A DNA stretch of 42,084 nt from NCBI GenBank assembly GCA_003427395.1, contig BFEA01000152.1, positions 967,372-1,009,455 on the forward strand, in the 5' to 3' direction. Each line of letters starts with the position of its first letter. Position 1 is the stretch's first letter. The stretch is from Chara braunii. Its lineage: Eukaryota > Streptophyta > Charophyceae > Charales > Characeae. Shown piece by piece: positions 19,885 to 30,872 of this stretch. Under the pieces are notes generated by a model. That model had not been told where the DNA came from. It was given only the letters and a program-made list of their open reading frames with translations, and did not search any database. A program made the translations under genes and the position numbers.

Positions 19885-20239
19885 GTAATTTGAGTCTGTT
19901 ATGCTCTGTGCCAGGCATTCACCCTGCTGGTCGACTTGTACCTGGCTGGGTGGAGTGTTGAGCTCAGCGGCTGCGTATTTGGGAATATAGAAGCGCGTTT
20001 GCAATGTTATACGGGTCGACCAAAGGATTACTAGAAGCAATAAATAAGGTGCGGGGTTGGGAATGCTACAGGCAGGCTGGAGTGTTTTTTCTGTCATCTG
20101 ACTGAGTACTCTGTTTTAGTATGTCAGGCCTGCGGAAGCTGCAAAAGGAAAAAGTGAACTACACAGAGAGTAGGAAACGAAGCACCTGTGTCTGTTTTCT
20201 GTGTTGTCATATTCGCTAATGCGAGGAATTGGCTCCTCG

Positions 20240-21060
20240 GCAGGCCAAAGGGCCTCATTTTTGGCATGTTGAAATCACCAGTGGCCCATTGTTGTCAATT
20301 TCGCATTTGGGGTTCGGGCAGTTGCGTCGTGTCAGTTGGTTGAAGGAACCCAGGCCACGGCCAGCCAAACTTTGTTTCGGCCTTCCAGGCCTTTCTTTGA
20401 AGCAGGCCCTGGGCTGCATCCACAGCAGTATACACGACAGGATGTTGGGAGGCGTAACCAAACGGGGCCCAGGGCAGTAGCAGCAGAGGCCCAGCTACTC
20501 GGGGCCTACCGGAAGCTTCTGGGCAGCCCAGCCAGGCAGCGCACAGGCCAGACTCTTTCCATATACGAAAGAGCTCGCTGCCTGGCCAGTCATTCGGGCA
20601 CTTGCTAGTTTGCGGCAGCGCTGCTGGAGCGCACGCTCGCGGGCTGCTGTTAGCACAGAGCAAGGCGGAAAGCACGTGCGGTCGTGTAGAAGGAAGGGCG
20701 CTGCTGCGGGCAGCGCCATAGGCCAGCGCCCATAGCTGGCTAGGGCTTGGATGCACAACAAGCGGTAGTGGTGGTCTTCGTGTGTGTGTGTTTGTGAGAG
20801 AGAGACAAGACGTGGGTGAAAGACAAGGGAGAAAGAGAGAGAGATGAGGATGATGGCGTGAGGACACATACGTGGTATTGGCGATGGTCTGCAAAAGGCG
20901 ACATCTTCAAGTACTTTGGTGGCTGCTGACGTCAACAGTTGCATTGTCAATTTGTAGGTATAAAGTAGCTGTATGGGAGTAGTCTGGGCGCCGAGCACCA
21001 AGTAGGGGGAAGGGCCTGGATACTTATGTTGGTGATGAGGAGAGTAAGCTCTCATTTCGG
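20240..21060 (-). repeat. Dispersed repeat R1, copy 2 (-)
   Basis: Read on the minus strand it follows R1 copy 3. The shared blocks are ACGAAGACCACCACTACC, then GTATATGGAAAGAG, then a GCCTGGCTGGGC block, AGAAGCTTCCGGTAGGCCCC, and CTTCAACCAACTGACACG. A long minus-strand open frame here has no recognisable domain and is probably incidental to GC-rich repeat sequence. Confidence 0.65.
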
Positions 21061-21292
21061 TTTCAGTGTTTCAATTCTCCATTGGTGTAATATTGGTGCA
21101 TTGCTTATTGCTGGACACAGTGGGGCTGTCTGGCTTTCAATGTGATTGTGCAATCTGGATTCTGTCATCTCGCTATTGCTGCAAATTCCTTGCAGCTACA
21201 GCATGCTGCTATACACAACTCCAAAAAAAAAAAAGCACGACTGTGCCAGACTATTTCGTTCGACTTTGACCAACTCGTCAGGAGGTTGAACC

Positions 21293-21395
<103 letters not shown>

Positions 21396-21588
21396 AATGC
21401 CCGCAGGTCTCATGTAACTGCTGTTTTGATTTCACTATTATATTACTAACTGCTGGTGGTCGTTGAGTTCTGATTTGTGGGCATCATCTGTCAAGTGCAC
21501 TCTGATCATGTCAGTGCCTATCGGTCAGTCACTTCTGTAAACCTGAGTGCACTCTGACCCTCTTGATGTGTGCAATCTGTGGCGGCAG

Positions 21589-21665
21589 GACATCGTTGTA
21601 GAAACTCTAAGGTCAATTGCAGAGCTTATGATATGGGGGGATCAACACGAGCCAGCATTTCTAGA
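21589..21665 (+). CDS. TT9: CLEC16A/GFS9 homologue, FPL-domain exon 2 of those visible
   Basis: The exon encodes DIVVETLRSIAELMIWGD followed by QHEPAFL and two bases of the next codon. It aligns with the DFVIEALRSIAEILTYGD segment of plant GFS9/TT9 and with LLVETIRSITEILIWGDQ in human CLEC16A. The preceding site is GGCGGCAG, and the donor is a consensus GTAAGT. It starts in phase 0 after the Lys of the previous exon, so the two join without a frameshift. There is no stop or odd residue in the conserved WGDQH core. Confidence 0.93.
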
Positions 21666-23140
21666 GTAAGTATGGGGGGGATTTAACCATGAGAGGTTCC
21701 TGTCTCATTACTCCATGACTAGGGATGGCTTTCGAATTTGAGGTTTATGATGATGTTAATGACACTGCAATGGAACTTGGTGGCACCCGGGCTGACGGAT
21801 TGGATTCGTCATGTTAAACCACCAGTACCTTTCCCGTATATCAGCCGCGGGCCCTCACCACAACCTTTGGAGGCCTGAACCGCAACATGGGAGGCCCATG
21901 AAATGTATCAACAGCGGCCCTGAAAGTTGTGGTGGTTAACACGCCCCGTAGTTGTTTTTCAAGCGCAGAAAGGTACTGGCGGTTTAACGCGGGCAATGCT
22001 TTTCAATTGTGGACCTGAATCCAAGAACAGTGTGGGGATAGCGATTTGCGGACCTGTATCTAAGAACAGTGTGGGGATAGCGATTTGGATGGGTGATGGA
22101 AATGGTGAAGATTCTCCTTCAGTGACTCTCATTTAGCCAATAGCTGATGAAAGGGTATAGGAAGTTGGTGGCGACATGAGAGGCCTTTGTTTTGGTTTAT
22201 GGTCAGATAGATCTGTTCGGTCTGAGAAGGCATTTGACCTGCCGTGGAAGTATACGGGGAACGATGCATGGGGACAGTGAATGCGAGGGGCGTGAATGCT
22301 GTTTTTCTGAAACTGTGGAGCCTTGGTTGGTATTCTACGAGGATGTGAACTGTGTTGGTATTCTGGTATAAAATAGCCTCTGAATTTGTTTCCATTGTCA
22401 AAAATTTTGAAGCGCCCAAAGACAAAAAAAAAAGGGACTCTTGTTTTGTTGGACTTCCCTCCCCCTTTCCCTCCCCCTCCTCCCCCCCTTTCCTGTGTTT
22501 TGAAGTTTTAAATTTTTACATGGGGAAACAGGGTCAGAAAACCCACATTTAGCTGGCTGGCATTGAATCGGTCTCTAGGTCCCAGGGTCGGTTAAAGTCC
22601 GTGGAGGTCTACCGTATCACCCAAATTCAACGCACACGGATTATGTACGTTTTGGGATGGACAGATATCTTGCATATTGCACTGATGATGAGGGTGCGTT
22701 GCATTCGGCTTGCGAAGGTGGGGTAGCGCCTTGTCTCACCGGACTGCGAAATTGTAAATCAGGGGTTCGAGCCTTTCTCTTTCTGTCTTTTGTCCTCTAT
22801 TGCCCCTCTCACTGGTCCCCTTTGACAGGGTGGAGGCAAGGGTGGTGATCTGCAAAATTGTAGATCAGGGGTTTGTGCCGTTCTCTTTCCATCTTTTCTC
22901 CTTTATTGCATCTCTCACTGGTCCCCCTTGACAGGGTGGAGGCAAGGGTGGTGTTTTGAGCTGGGTGCTGCAGGGTGAGGGAATCCTAGTTTTGGCCACA
23001 TGGAGTGGTGTGGTAGTGGTGGTGCTAATTTTGTTTTTTTGTGTGTTGTTGGTTTTTGGTTGTGCATGTATTGTGACACATCCTTTTATGCTCATATTTT
23101 TGGATCAAACCAAACACACACCAAAACCAAACCGAACCAG
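21666..23140 (+). other. Intron of the CLEC16A/GFS9 homologue with two tandem duplications
   Basis: It starts GTAAGT. A 39-base direct duplication (22011 and 22050) and a 106-base duplication (22742 and 22848) lie within it. The end, before exon sequence at 23141, is ACCAAACCGAACCAG. This 3' splice site has a weak pyrimidine tract. Confidence 0.8.
22720..22953 (+). repeat. 106-base tandem duplication with a tRNA-like B box
   Basis: GGTAGCGCC (22722) followed about 40 bases later by GGTTCGAGCC (22764-22773) resembles the two internal promoter boxes of a tRNA gene or tRNA-derived SINE. The unit is repeated with a period of 106. The second copy has GGTTTGTGCC and so a degraded B box. No cloverleaf could be drawn by eye. 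Confidence 0.5.
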
Positions 23141-23277
23141 TTTCTTTATAGAAAAGGAACTCCTTGCGCATTTTTTACGAATTCTGAGGAACAGCAAGCG
23201 GCGTGGTGGAGTGGCTGTTCAGTTGCTGCAAACGCTCAGTATCATGATTCAAAACATACGGAGCGACAGAGCTGTAG
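23141..23277 (+). CDS. TT9: CLEC16A/GFS9 homologue, FPL-domain exon 3 of those visible
   Basis: The exon completes a split codon (Asp) and encodes FFIEKELLAHFLRILRNSK, then GVAVQLLQTLSIMIQN and IRSDRAV, leaving one base for the next codon. The SIMIQN word is typical of the plant branch (human CLEC16A has NILFEN). The donor is a consensus GTGAGT. The acceptor CCGAACCAG is acceptable but lies behind an A/C-rich rather than pyrimidine-rich tract. Length and phase (1 + 45 codons + 1) fit both neighbours. No stops. Confidence 0.9.
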
Positions 23278-26191
23278 GTGAGTTTCCATTTCCGTTTGTT
23301 TGAGATTTGAGTTTCTCTCCTTTTACTCCTTTGTTCCTAAACCACCACTATGTCGGAGGTTGTGCTTTGCGAGTCTCCAAAGCGCTGCGCGCAACAAACA
23401 AAGAACTGTCACGGGCACAATTTTTCATCTTTTTGGCCAGTGACGGCAGCGATTCCATTCCAGTAGCCCGGAGCCCCCGAAGCTTTCGGGCATGTAATCT
23501 TCTCGCTGACGCGATTTGCCTGGGGCGTGTAGTGGTTGTTTAAAGCTCTTGAAAAAAACTTGCCTTTCTATATGACGTAGCACTTGTAAAATGAGCTCCT
23601 CGTCTCTTGCCTCTTGCCGTTTTTTCAAAGCTTTGTGAAGTTGTGAACAACCTTTCTTTTTGTATATGAATCTCCCCGTTTTACATATTTGGTGCAACTT
23701 CTGTTGCGTTGCATTGCGGTTGGACCCATACTGCTCTCGCATGTCCTTGGTTAGGTATGGTTTTCCGGGGGGTCGTCGTTCAAAGATATGCATGCTTGCC
23801 CTTTGCTGTCACGCTGGGGCACAAAGTGATCGATAAAGTATGTCTGAGAAACCATTCAATTTCAAATTTCATTTCTTTTTTGGTTGGCAAGCAATGAAAT
23901 TATGAATCGCAAAACTTGCATAAATTTTGACTGTCCTCAGGAAACTTAATGTAGCAAGTCATGTACCTTAAACAATAACTGGATTGAAGTTCATTATGTG
24001 ATTTGTCCCTTGCTCCCCTTGACAGGCTTTTTGGTGAATCTGGGGCCCGTGCAGACCTTGGCCGTCTGTCTTGACCACCCTCATTCACCTCTGCCTTGGT
24101 CGTCTGGGGTCCGTGCACATTGCTTTTTTGGGGTTCCTGGAACAATTTTTATTTTTGTATTCTATTTTCCAGTAAGGCTGCGGCTCCATGCTATTCTGGG
24201 GAGGGGCCATCGTGTTCTTTTTTCCACTAGGGTTTCTGGCAAAGCTGATAGCATCAGATGGATGCTATTTTTTTCTTAAGATAGCCAAATGAAAGGGGGT
24301 TCTTTATCCACCAGGGTTGCTGGCAAGGCCGATAGCATCAGACATGTTTCTAAAAATAGCCAAAGGATGAAAGGGTCATCGCGCATCCATTAATGTTTGC
24401 TATCTTCAGCAAGATATCTCTGATGGTTTGGCCAGGGCGGTTGTGATAGGGTGTGTGAGTCAGGGTATGCTTTGTAATTTAGCTTGGTTCTCTGTTACAC
24501 TTTGCGCGCCTGTGATTGTGCCATTAAACCACCAGTACAAATGGACCTGGCTGCACCACTTTGCGCGACAAGCTTTGCCGAACCACCAGCGGCGAACTCT
24601 CTCTTTTTTGTCTGGTGCTGCCCAGCCATTGGGGGCCGGTAGCCCTGAGCCTTCAATTTGTTTTGGGTCCGTGAGTCGGAGTTTGCTCTGTGTTACGATC
24701 CTCGCCAATTTCGAAGTACAAATTGATGAGAAAGCACAATGCCGGCCACTTGCAAAAGAAATGAAAGAACTTGAGAGGACACAGAGGGAAAGAAGAAGAA
24801 GATGTACACCAGCAAAGACCAATGATAATTCCCTTCTTCTCGCCAACCACTCTCCTCCTCCTTTTCTCCTCCCCTCTTTATTCACAATAAATAATAATAT
24901 TAATGTCGAATGGCTGAACCAGAATCAATGTCCGAATCCCTCCTCTACTGCAGGTACAACATGAGGTCCACCATAGCCATTGCCACCCTTCTCCTTCCTC
25001 TTCCGAAGGCTGAGGCTATGGCGGACTGCTAGGGCCTTGCCCTGCTGGCTCAGGTCACCATGCCTGACTCTGCCTCGAAGCTTCTTGATGTAGCTCTACC
25101 CCAATGGGGCCTTCCAGATGCAGCGCCCACCAAGGTGATGAAGGTGGCATCCACTATAGCCATGTAATTACCTCTGGTGCTCTTCCCTTGCTAGTCCTCG
25201 CCTTCCTCCCCCTCCAGGTCGAGCTCTTCCCTTGCTAGTCCTCGCCTTCCTCCTCCTCCAGGTCGAGCTCCACCACCATAGCCACGGTGGAGGGAGCTGG
25301 GCGCTCCTCCTTCCCCCAGCATCGCTGCTAACTCCAGTGCTTCTCCAGCCAGCGCTCCAACCAGTGTGTCGCCAAACTTGCACACCGTAAATGAGGAGGA
25401 ACTCTTTGCTCCTCCAGGAGATATAGCGGCCTGCTTGCCTCTTGGGCGGTGACCTCCAGGCTGCGAGGCCTCGAAACAACTGTTACCTCCTCCCTTTCGG
25501 AGGGAAACATCATTGCAGACTCTGAGGCCTGCTTGCCTCTTGGGCGGTGACTTCCAGGCTGCGAGGCCTCGAAGACTTGACTGTTTTCCCCACTGCAACC
25601 CTCAATGTCATGGCCACAGGCAAGTACCGGCCCTTCGGGCCTCCCGCACGAATGAGTACCCTTGCGGGTCACACATGCACTCAAACTGACAAGCGCTCAG
25701 ACAGGCATGTAGACCAGCAAGCATGCACACACACAGACTTAGAAAACTCAGCACGGCATACATTCCATTGGCGAAACTCAGAAATTAGCTGTCTGTCTCA
25801 GTCCGTGTTTGGCAGGTCCTTACATTTGTAATTTTTTGGCTGGTGCCGCCAGCCGTTGTGGTCCTGTGGCCCTGAGACTCCAAATTTTTTGGTCTGTGAG
25901 TCGGGGTATGCTTAATAATTTAGCTTGGTTGGGTAGCCATGAGCCTCCTGAATTTTCGGAGTAGGCCATGAGGAGATCTTGGAAGGCTGGGGCTGTGGAC
26001 TGGCAGTGAATTTTTTTTGCTATCTTCAGAAAGATCTGTCTGATGGTATGAGGCAGGGCGGATGTGATGGGATCTGTAATGGGAGATACGTTTTGCAACT
26101 TGGCTTGGCTGTCTGTTATGAGCAATGCAGTTGAATGTGGTCATGAAATATACCATGTACGTGGTCCTGTATCTTGTTGCTATGCATGCAG
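23278..26191 (+). other. Intron of the CLEC16A/GFS9 homologue with internal duplications
   Basis: It begins GTGAGT and ends CTATGCATGCAG. Direct duplications include an 84-base unit (24247 and 24331), a 44-base unit (25179 and 25223) and a 98-base unit (25428 and 25526). Segments at about 24405-24720 and 25830-26125 also resemble each other, sharing words such as GATGGTTTGGCCAGGGCGG and GTCTGTGAGTCGGGGTATGC in altered order. No additional exon of the family was found. Confidence 0.8.
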
Positions 26192-26288
26192 ATTACATGT
26201 TCAGAGAAGGTTACATTAACAAACTGATCCAATTTCCCTTCGATTTTACGGACGAGGAACTTCTCGCCTATTACATTTCTTTTCTTAG
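26192..26288 (+). CDS. TT9: CLEC16A/GFS9 homologue, FPL-domain exon 4 of those visible
   Basis: With the base carried over from the previous exon it encodes DYMFREGYINKLIQ, then FPFDFTDEELLAYYISFLR with a split last codon. It matches the conserved YYLFSNEYVNYLI and FDFRNEELLSYYISFL segments of the family. The acceptor is TTGCTATGCATGCAG and the donor GTGAGT. The next exon should start with the SGKLN-type segment. It was not found in the remaining 15.8 kb, so the following intron probably runs off the window. Confidence 0.93.
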
Positions 26289-26619
26289 GTGAGTGTTTTT
26301 TACGGGAGCTCTGGATTCACAGGCAGCGAAGACGTGCAATTTTTTATGACCTAAAGAAAAAGAGTTAAAACCTAGGCTGCCAGAGTGGCCCGGGCCCGCT
26401 TGCCTGGCTGGGCCAGAAGAAATAAAAATATTTAAATAATAAGCAATGTTTTTGAATTGTATTTTTTGTTTTAAATTCGGTAAGGAATTTGGATGTGACG
26501 CGGAGGCGGAGTTCGAATCCAGATGATGGTTCTAGATGAATGAAACCACATAAGCCTGAATTGCCTGAATTGCCTGGGGCCGGTCAGCTCCATAATGATA
26601 TCTGAAGGCAGTCGCTGTG
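26289..26619 (+). other. Start of the large downstream intron
   Basis: Begins with a consensus donor. No gene was recognised. The word TTAAAACCTAGGCTGCC (about 26366) reappears inverted as GGTAGCCTAAGGTTAAAAC near 27472, which hints that a larger inverted structure surrounds the hairpin that follows. Confidence 0.6.
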
Positions 26620-26661
26620 TTTTTTTTTTCTCAAGCAGTTTATTTTCCTGCATAACATAGT

Positions 26662-26694
<33 letters not shown>

Positions 26695-27445
26695 TTGGGA
26701 CCTTCAGCCCGGGTAAACTGTCTATATTCTTCTCTGAACTTGTGTTTGTTTTACCTTCCACTACCTACTCCTAAGACCATCTAGAGGGGACCTCTGCAGG
26801 CATAGTTTTTCCTCTCTCTGTGAAGGGGAGATTTCATGTTGCCCCTTGCCCCTAATGGTTAGGGTATAGGGTTGGGGCCGCCAGTGGGGGTCTGGCTAAC
26901 ACAAAGACCGAGACCTGCCAGTAGCTGTGCCTCCCTTTCTCATCGTCCCCCCACTCTTCATCGAGTAGCAGCAGAGGCTATGGCCGCCTGTGGCGCACTT
27001 AGTGCCAACGGACTGTGATAGTCCTCTGGATACCCCTGATCGGTATTAGCGGGGTCTATGACCAACACGAGTGTTGAGTGTGAGCGCGAGTGGGTTGTGT
27101 GTGCTGTGTGGGAGAGTGTTGGCCATAGCCTCTGCTGCTACTCGATGAAGGGTGGGGGACGATGAGAAAGGGAGGCACAGCTACTGGCAGGTCTCGGTCT
27201 TTGTGTTAGCCAGACCCCCACTGGCGGCCCCAACCCTATACCCTAACCATTAGGGGCAAAGGGCAACATGAAATCTCCCCTTCACAGAGAGAGGAAAAAC
27301 TATGCTTGCAGGGGTCCCCTCTAGATAGTCTTAGGAGTAGGTAGTGGAAGGTAAAACAAACACAAGTGGAGAGAAGAATATAGAAAGTTGTGATCACCCC
27401 ATATGAAAAAAAAAAAAAAAAAAAAAAAACTGCTTGAGAAAAAAT
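26620..27445. repeat. Long inverted repeat (hairpin), arms about 366 and 325 bases
   Basis: The left arm 26620-26985 and right arm 27121-27445 are reverse complements with few differences. They are separated by a 135-base loop (26986-27120). Both outer ends read TTTTTCTCAAGCAGTTT, each with a long homopolymer (poly-T at about 26661-26693, poly-A at about 27407-27430). The inner ends read GGCTATGGCC. Transcription of the host intron would produce a long double-stranded RNA. It may be a foldback/MITE-type element or two retroposed copies inserted head to head. Confidence 0.9.
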
Positions 27446-27695
27446 TGTCTGGGTGACCCACGCGGCCCGGCTGGTAGCCTAAGGTTAAAACTTATAAAAC
27501 CTTATAAGGCAAAAACATTCAAAATTCACCCCTGAGCCCTGACTTTTTTCTGGATTTTCAGGGCTTGCCAAAACGGCCATCCCAAGGCTCTGATCAACAC
27601 CAAACTCTGCACACACAAACCTCCACCGAAAGTAAAATAGGGCAACAAAAAAAGGTCGTGAGAAACTGAAAAGATTATCCCCAAACGCCCTTTTG
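27446..27695. other. Unassigned AT-rich stretch before element 2
   Basis: No gene or repeat with a partner was recognised apart from the GGTAGCCTAAGGTTAAAAC word noted for the inverted structure. Confidence 0.5.
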
Positions 27696-28632
27696 TGAAA
27701 CGGTATTCACCAGTTCGCAGTAGCCGATGCAGATCCCAGGGCTCGATCCGTACTCATCATCTTACCTGTGTACAGTATTTGTGTCGACCCCGAGAGCTGA
27801 ACCCGTGACCTGTGTATTTGTAACAGTTGGTGGACTGTCGTAGGGTCCGTAGTTAGCATGGGTTCGATCTGTAAATCTGTCGAGTAGAAGTCTTAGAGGG
27901 TTCTAAAAGTCATAGCTGTAGAACTTCCAAAGGTCAAGGTCGTAGCTGCTACAGTCCTGAAGGGTCAAGGTCGTAGCTGCTACAGTCTTCGAAAGGCCAG
28001 GACCCAGACTTCCAGAAGGTCCTAGTAGTGGCCTTTCGAAGTTGCTCACGTTTTGGATGAGGCAAGTGGGCAAGTGGGCAAGTGGTGAGCCCAACTGCAG
28101 TACGTCGGCAGTGCGACTGCATCGTGCAAACCCATGCAGTCAGCAGTACCGGTCCCAGTCAGTCCTAGTCCAGTCAAGCAAGTACCGCATGGGACTGTGT
28201 GCACCACGGGCAAGGGAAAGGGCCAGACCAACGAGCTACAGGAGTATAAATCAAAGGGCAGCGTCTAGCCATTTATTCATTCCTGCGTGAGCCATGCGGA
28301 AGTGCTGCCACAGCGACTTGTGCGAGGTGGTCTGCAGTGAGCCCGAAGACGAAGTGCGCAAGAGAGAAGGAGCGTAGCCATAGCGATAGGGTAGTAGCGG
28401 CCATAGCCGCCATAGCTGTAGATAGAGTGTAGCATGTGTGAGTGTGTGTGTGTGTGTACAAAGCATCACGTGTGGGATATCCAGGGTGATCTTGTGTGTG
28501 TGAACATATAGTTGTGTGGGCGCCGAGTCGCCATAGCCATTGAATTGAACTTGTACCTGAACTGTATTCTTGGCTAACATATCTCTAAGTTTTGAGTGGG
28601 TGCTTGTCGCCAGTTTGCTGCACACCTGTTTA
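27696..28632 (+). repeat. 5' LTR of element 2
   Basis: It starts TGAAACGG and ends near CACCTGTTTA, where similarity with 34560-35506 stops. TATAAAT at 28245-28251 is the likely TATA box. A short TG run (about 28438-28457) is contracted in the other LTR. Confidence 0.88.
28245..28251 (+). promoter_or_regulatory. TATA box of the element 2 5' LTR
   Basis: TATAAAT in GAGTATAAATCAAAGG is conserved in the 3' LTR at 35119-35125. Confidence 0.7.
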
Positions 28633-28644
28633 TGGGGGATCTCC
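28633..28644 (+). other. Candidate primer binding site of element 2
   Basis: TGGGGGATCTCC directly follows the last base shared by the two LTRs and starts with the TGG needed to pair with a tRNA CCA end. The tRNA was not identified. The leader then continues to the gag start at 28834 with no other feature. Confidence 0.45.
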
Positions 28645-28833
28645 TTAAATGCCACCTGATCAGCAACAGGTCTTGTAGTTACAGCCTTAGAGTAGGTCTA
28701 GGCTAGAGACCCTAGTTGATAGGATCCTGTCCGGATTCTGTAAGTCCTTAGATTGAGTCAGTAGGTTTGTCAGTCAGGGGGTAGAGTCTAAGTGGTGAGG
28801 AGTGGAACCGTATCCGGTTGTGCACCAGACACC

Positions 28834-30872
28834 ATGGTTGGCACCCGTAGTGGGAAGAGTACTACCCTTTAATCTGGAGCCAAGCAGGCTCGGATCGCGG
28901 CCATATTGAGTTAGAGGAAAGAGAAGAAAGTGCTCAAGCAGGCGAAGTTAAAAGCAATTGCAGAGGAGCAGGCGGCGAAGAAGAAGAGGTTGGAAGAAGC
29001 GATGACAAGGTTACATAAGGAGAAGATGATGATGCTACAGCAGGAGGAGGAAGAGAAGAGAAAGGCTGCCGAAGAAGCAGCAACAGCAAAGGAGGAGGAG
29101 GAAGAAGAAGAACTCCTCGAAAGGAGACGCAGGGAAGAACGAGGGGAAAGCAGTGGCACGAAAGGAGATGCAGGGAAGAACGAGGGGAAAGCAGTGGCAC
29201 GAAAGGAGAGGATGCATGGATGAAGAAGAAAATTAGCAAGTGGGTAGCTAATTTATCCCTGGAGAGGATGCAGAGGCACTATTGTACGTGCCGCATGAGG
29301 AGAGAAGCATTCCCTACGATATTGGAAATGATGGAGGACCCCCTGGAACGTCAAACAAGTGAAGACAAAAAGAAGTTGGAGTGGAAGTTGTGTATGATGA
29401 GGGAGAAGAAGAGGAGGGAGGAAGCCAACCGGGTGGCGAGAGAAATGGAGAAAGGCCAGGCATGCAGGCAGGAGGTTCAGGCCGAAACCCCTGCGAAGTT
29501 GGATAAGATTCTGGGGTACCTGGAGATTTTGAGTGAGGCTTGGCTTGAGGAGCATCAGGCCAATAAGGGTCAAGATGTGACCCTGCATGCCATCTGGTCC
29601 GGTTTTAGAGAGTTTGCGCGCGACATGGTAACCCACGTCGGGACCGAGGTTAGAAGATTGAAGGAAGGTGTAGACAAGTTCAGCGCAGGCGTCATTGAGA
29701 GCGCCAAAGTCGTGGCCATAGCAGAGGCCGCAGCACGTCCCCGCAAAGAGCCAGTAAAGTTCAAATTCCCTGACGCTTATAGCGGGAAAAAGAATGATAG
29801 CTTTGATAATTGGGAGGCTAGCATCAACACATGTGTATCTGCAGCATATCGCCCCCGAGGAACAAGTCCTCGCCGCCTTCCATGCGTTGAAAGACGAAGC
29901 AGCTAGCTTCGCCAGGTCCCTTGCGCGCACTGCCGATTGCGAGCATAACATAATCGCGTATTCTAGGCTTACCCCTCTCTCCACTTTTCTCAAACTCCTG
30001 CGTGAGAGGTCACTGACGCCACGAGGGGCGTTAGGGCCTCTGACAAGCTCCAAACTATCCACTCGCGACAGTGGAGGAGTGCGCGAGCACTCAAAGCTAT
30101 CATGGACGACTTGGTAGCTGTCCCAGACCACGGGGTCACTGAGACCCAGCTGGTCCAGTTGTTTTATCGTGCCATGCCAAAGCCCTTGCGAGGGCACTTC
30201 TTTGACCATACCCAATAGCCTAACATCACGTATGACGCGTCGAGTAGGGAAGTGGTCTTGTTTGAGGTCAAGTCCATGCCGGTTTCTAGTTTCTGGCATA
30301 AAGACTTAGACAAGGGCAAAAAGTGGAAAGGTCGTACCATCTTTGGCCAAGTTAGGGCCAAGGATCACTTGATCCTTACTTCAGATGAAGGTGGTACAGA
30401 CGAGGTCCCCTACAGTCAGATCGAGTGGGGGCTTGAGGAGGAGGACAGTAGTGTAGGCCAGGGGCGGACCTATGCTGTTGTCGCGGCTGGAAGGAGGCCG
30501 TGAAGTAAAGGAGGCCAGGGCCAAAGGGGCCAGGCCACGGGAGGTCGAGGACCGGGTGCACAGGGGGTCGGCGGTCAAGGGAACCGTCAAGTGGGAGGTA
30601 GGGGTCAACGTCCCCCACCAAATCGTCAAGGTCCCAGGCAGTCCCTGCAGCGTAGAGGTGGAGGATCACCTCAAAGGAGAGGAGGTTGGCACCTAGATTG
30701 GCCACAAGGCCGGCCTTGGGAAGATCTGGGTCTGGACCAGAAAGTGTGGCAACAACGTATGGAGCAGGGCCAGTGCATTTACTGTGGTGACCCTGCCCAT
30801 ATTATTAAATATTGTCCTAAGTATAGACAGGCCCGATGGGCTTCCCAGGAGTCAAAAGGCAGCCGCCGGTAG
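28834..30872 (+). pseudogene. gag of element 2
   Basis: The start ATG 28834 gives MVGTRSGKSTTL, a common opening in this type of gag. TAA at 28870 and TAG at 28911 follow. A long Lys/Glu-rich coiled coil runs to about 29220. A 41-base tandem duplication (29120 and 29161) shifts the frame there. The capsid segment includes FKFPDAYSGKKNDSFDNWEA and, after a shift near 29830, EEQVLAAFHALKDEAASFAR. A further shift near 30090 leads to the LVQLFYRAMPKPLRGHFF block. A Gly/Arg/Gln-rich region precedes the knuckle CIYCGDPAHIIKYC (near 30776), a complete C-x2-C-x4-H-x4-C. Confidence 0.85.

Noticed and set aside
20295-20894. Long minus-strand open frame of about 200 codons
   Set aside because: It lies in repeat R1 and has no domain or homologous residues in the other copies beyond DNA similarity; it is probably incidental.
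25160-25690. Arg/Gly-rich minus-strand open frames in the third intron
   Set aside because: Several overlapping frames come from GC-rich tandem duplications with no domain; they lie inside an intron of the CLEC16A/GFS9 homologue.
28836-28853. Retrovirus-like primer site TTGGCACCCGTAGTGGGA
   Set aside because: It overlaps the ATG and the first gag codons (MVGTRSGK) and lies about 200 bases past the end of LTR similarity, so the resemblance is probably accidental.
28911-29239. Ser-rich and Leu-rich minus-strand open frames
   Set aside because: They are the antisense of the Lys/Glu-rich gag coiled coil, whose + strand is supported by gag context.
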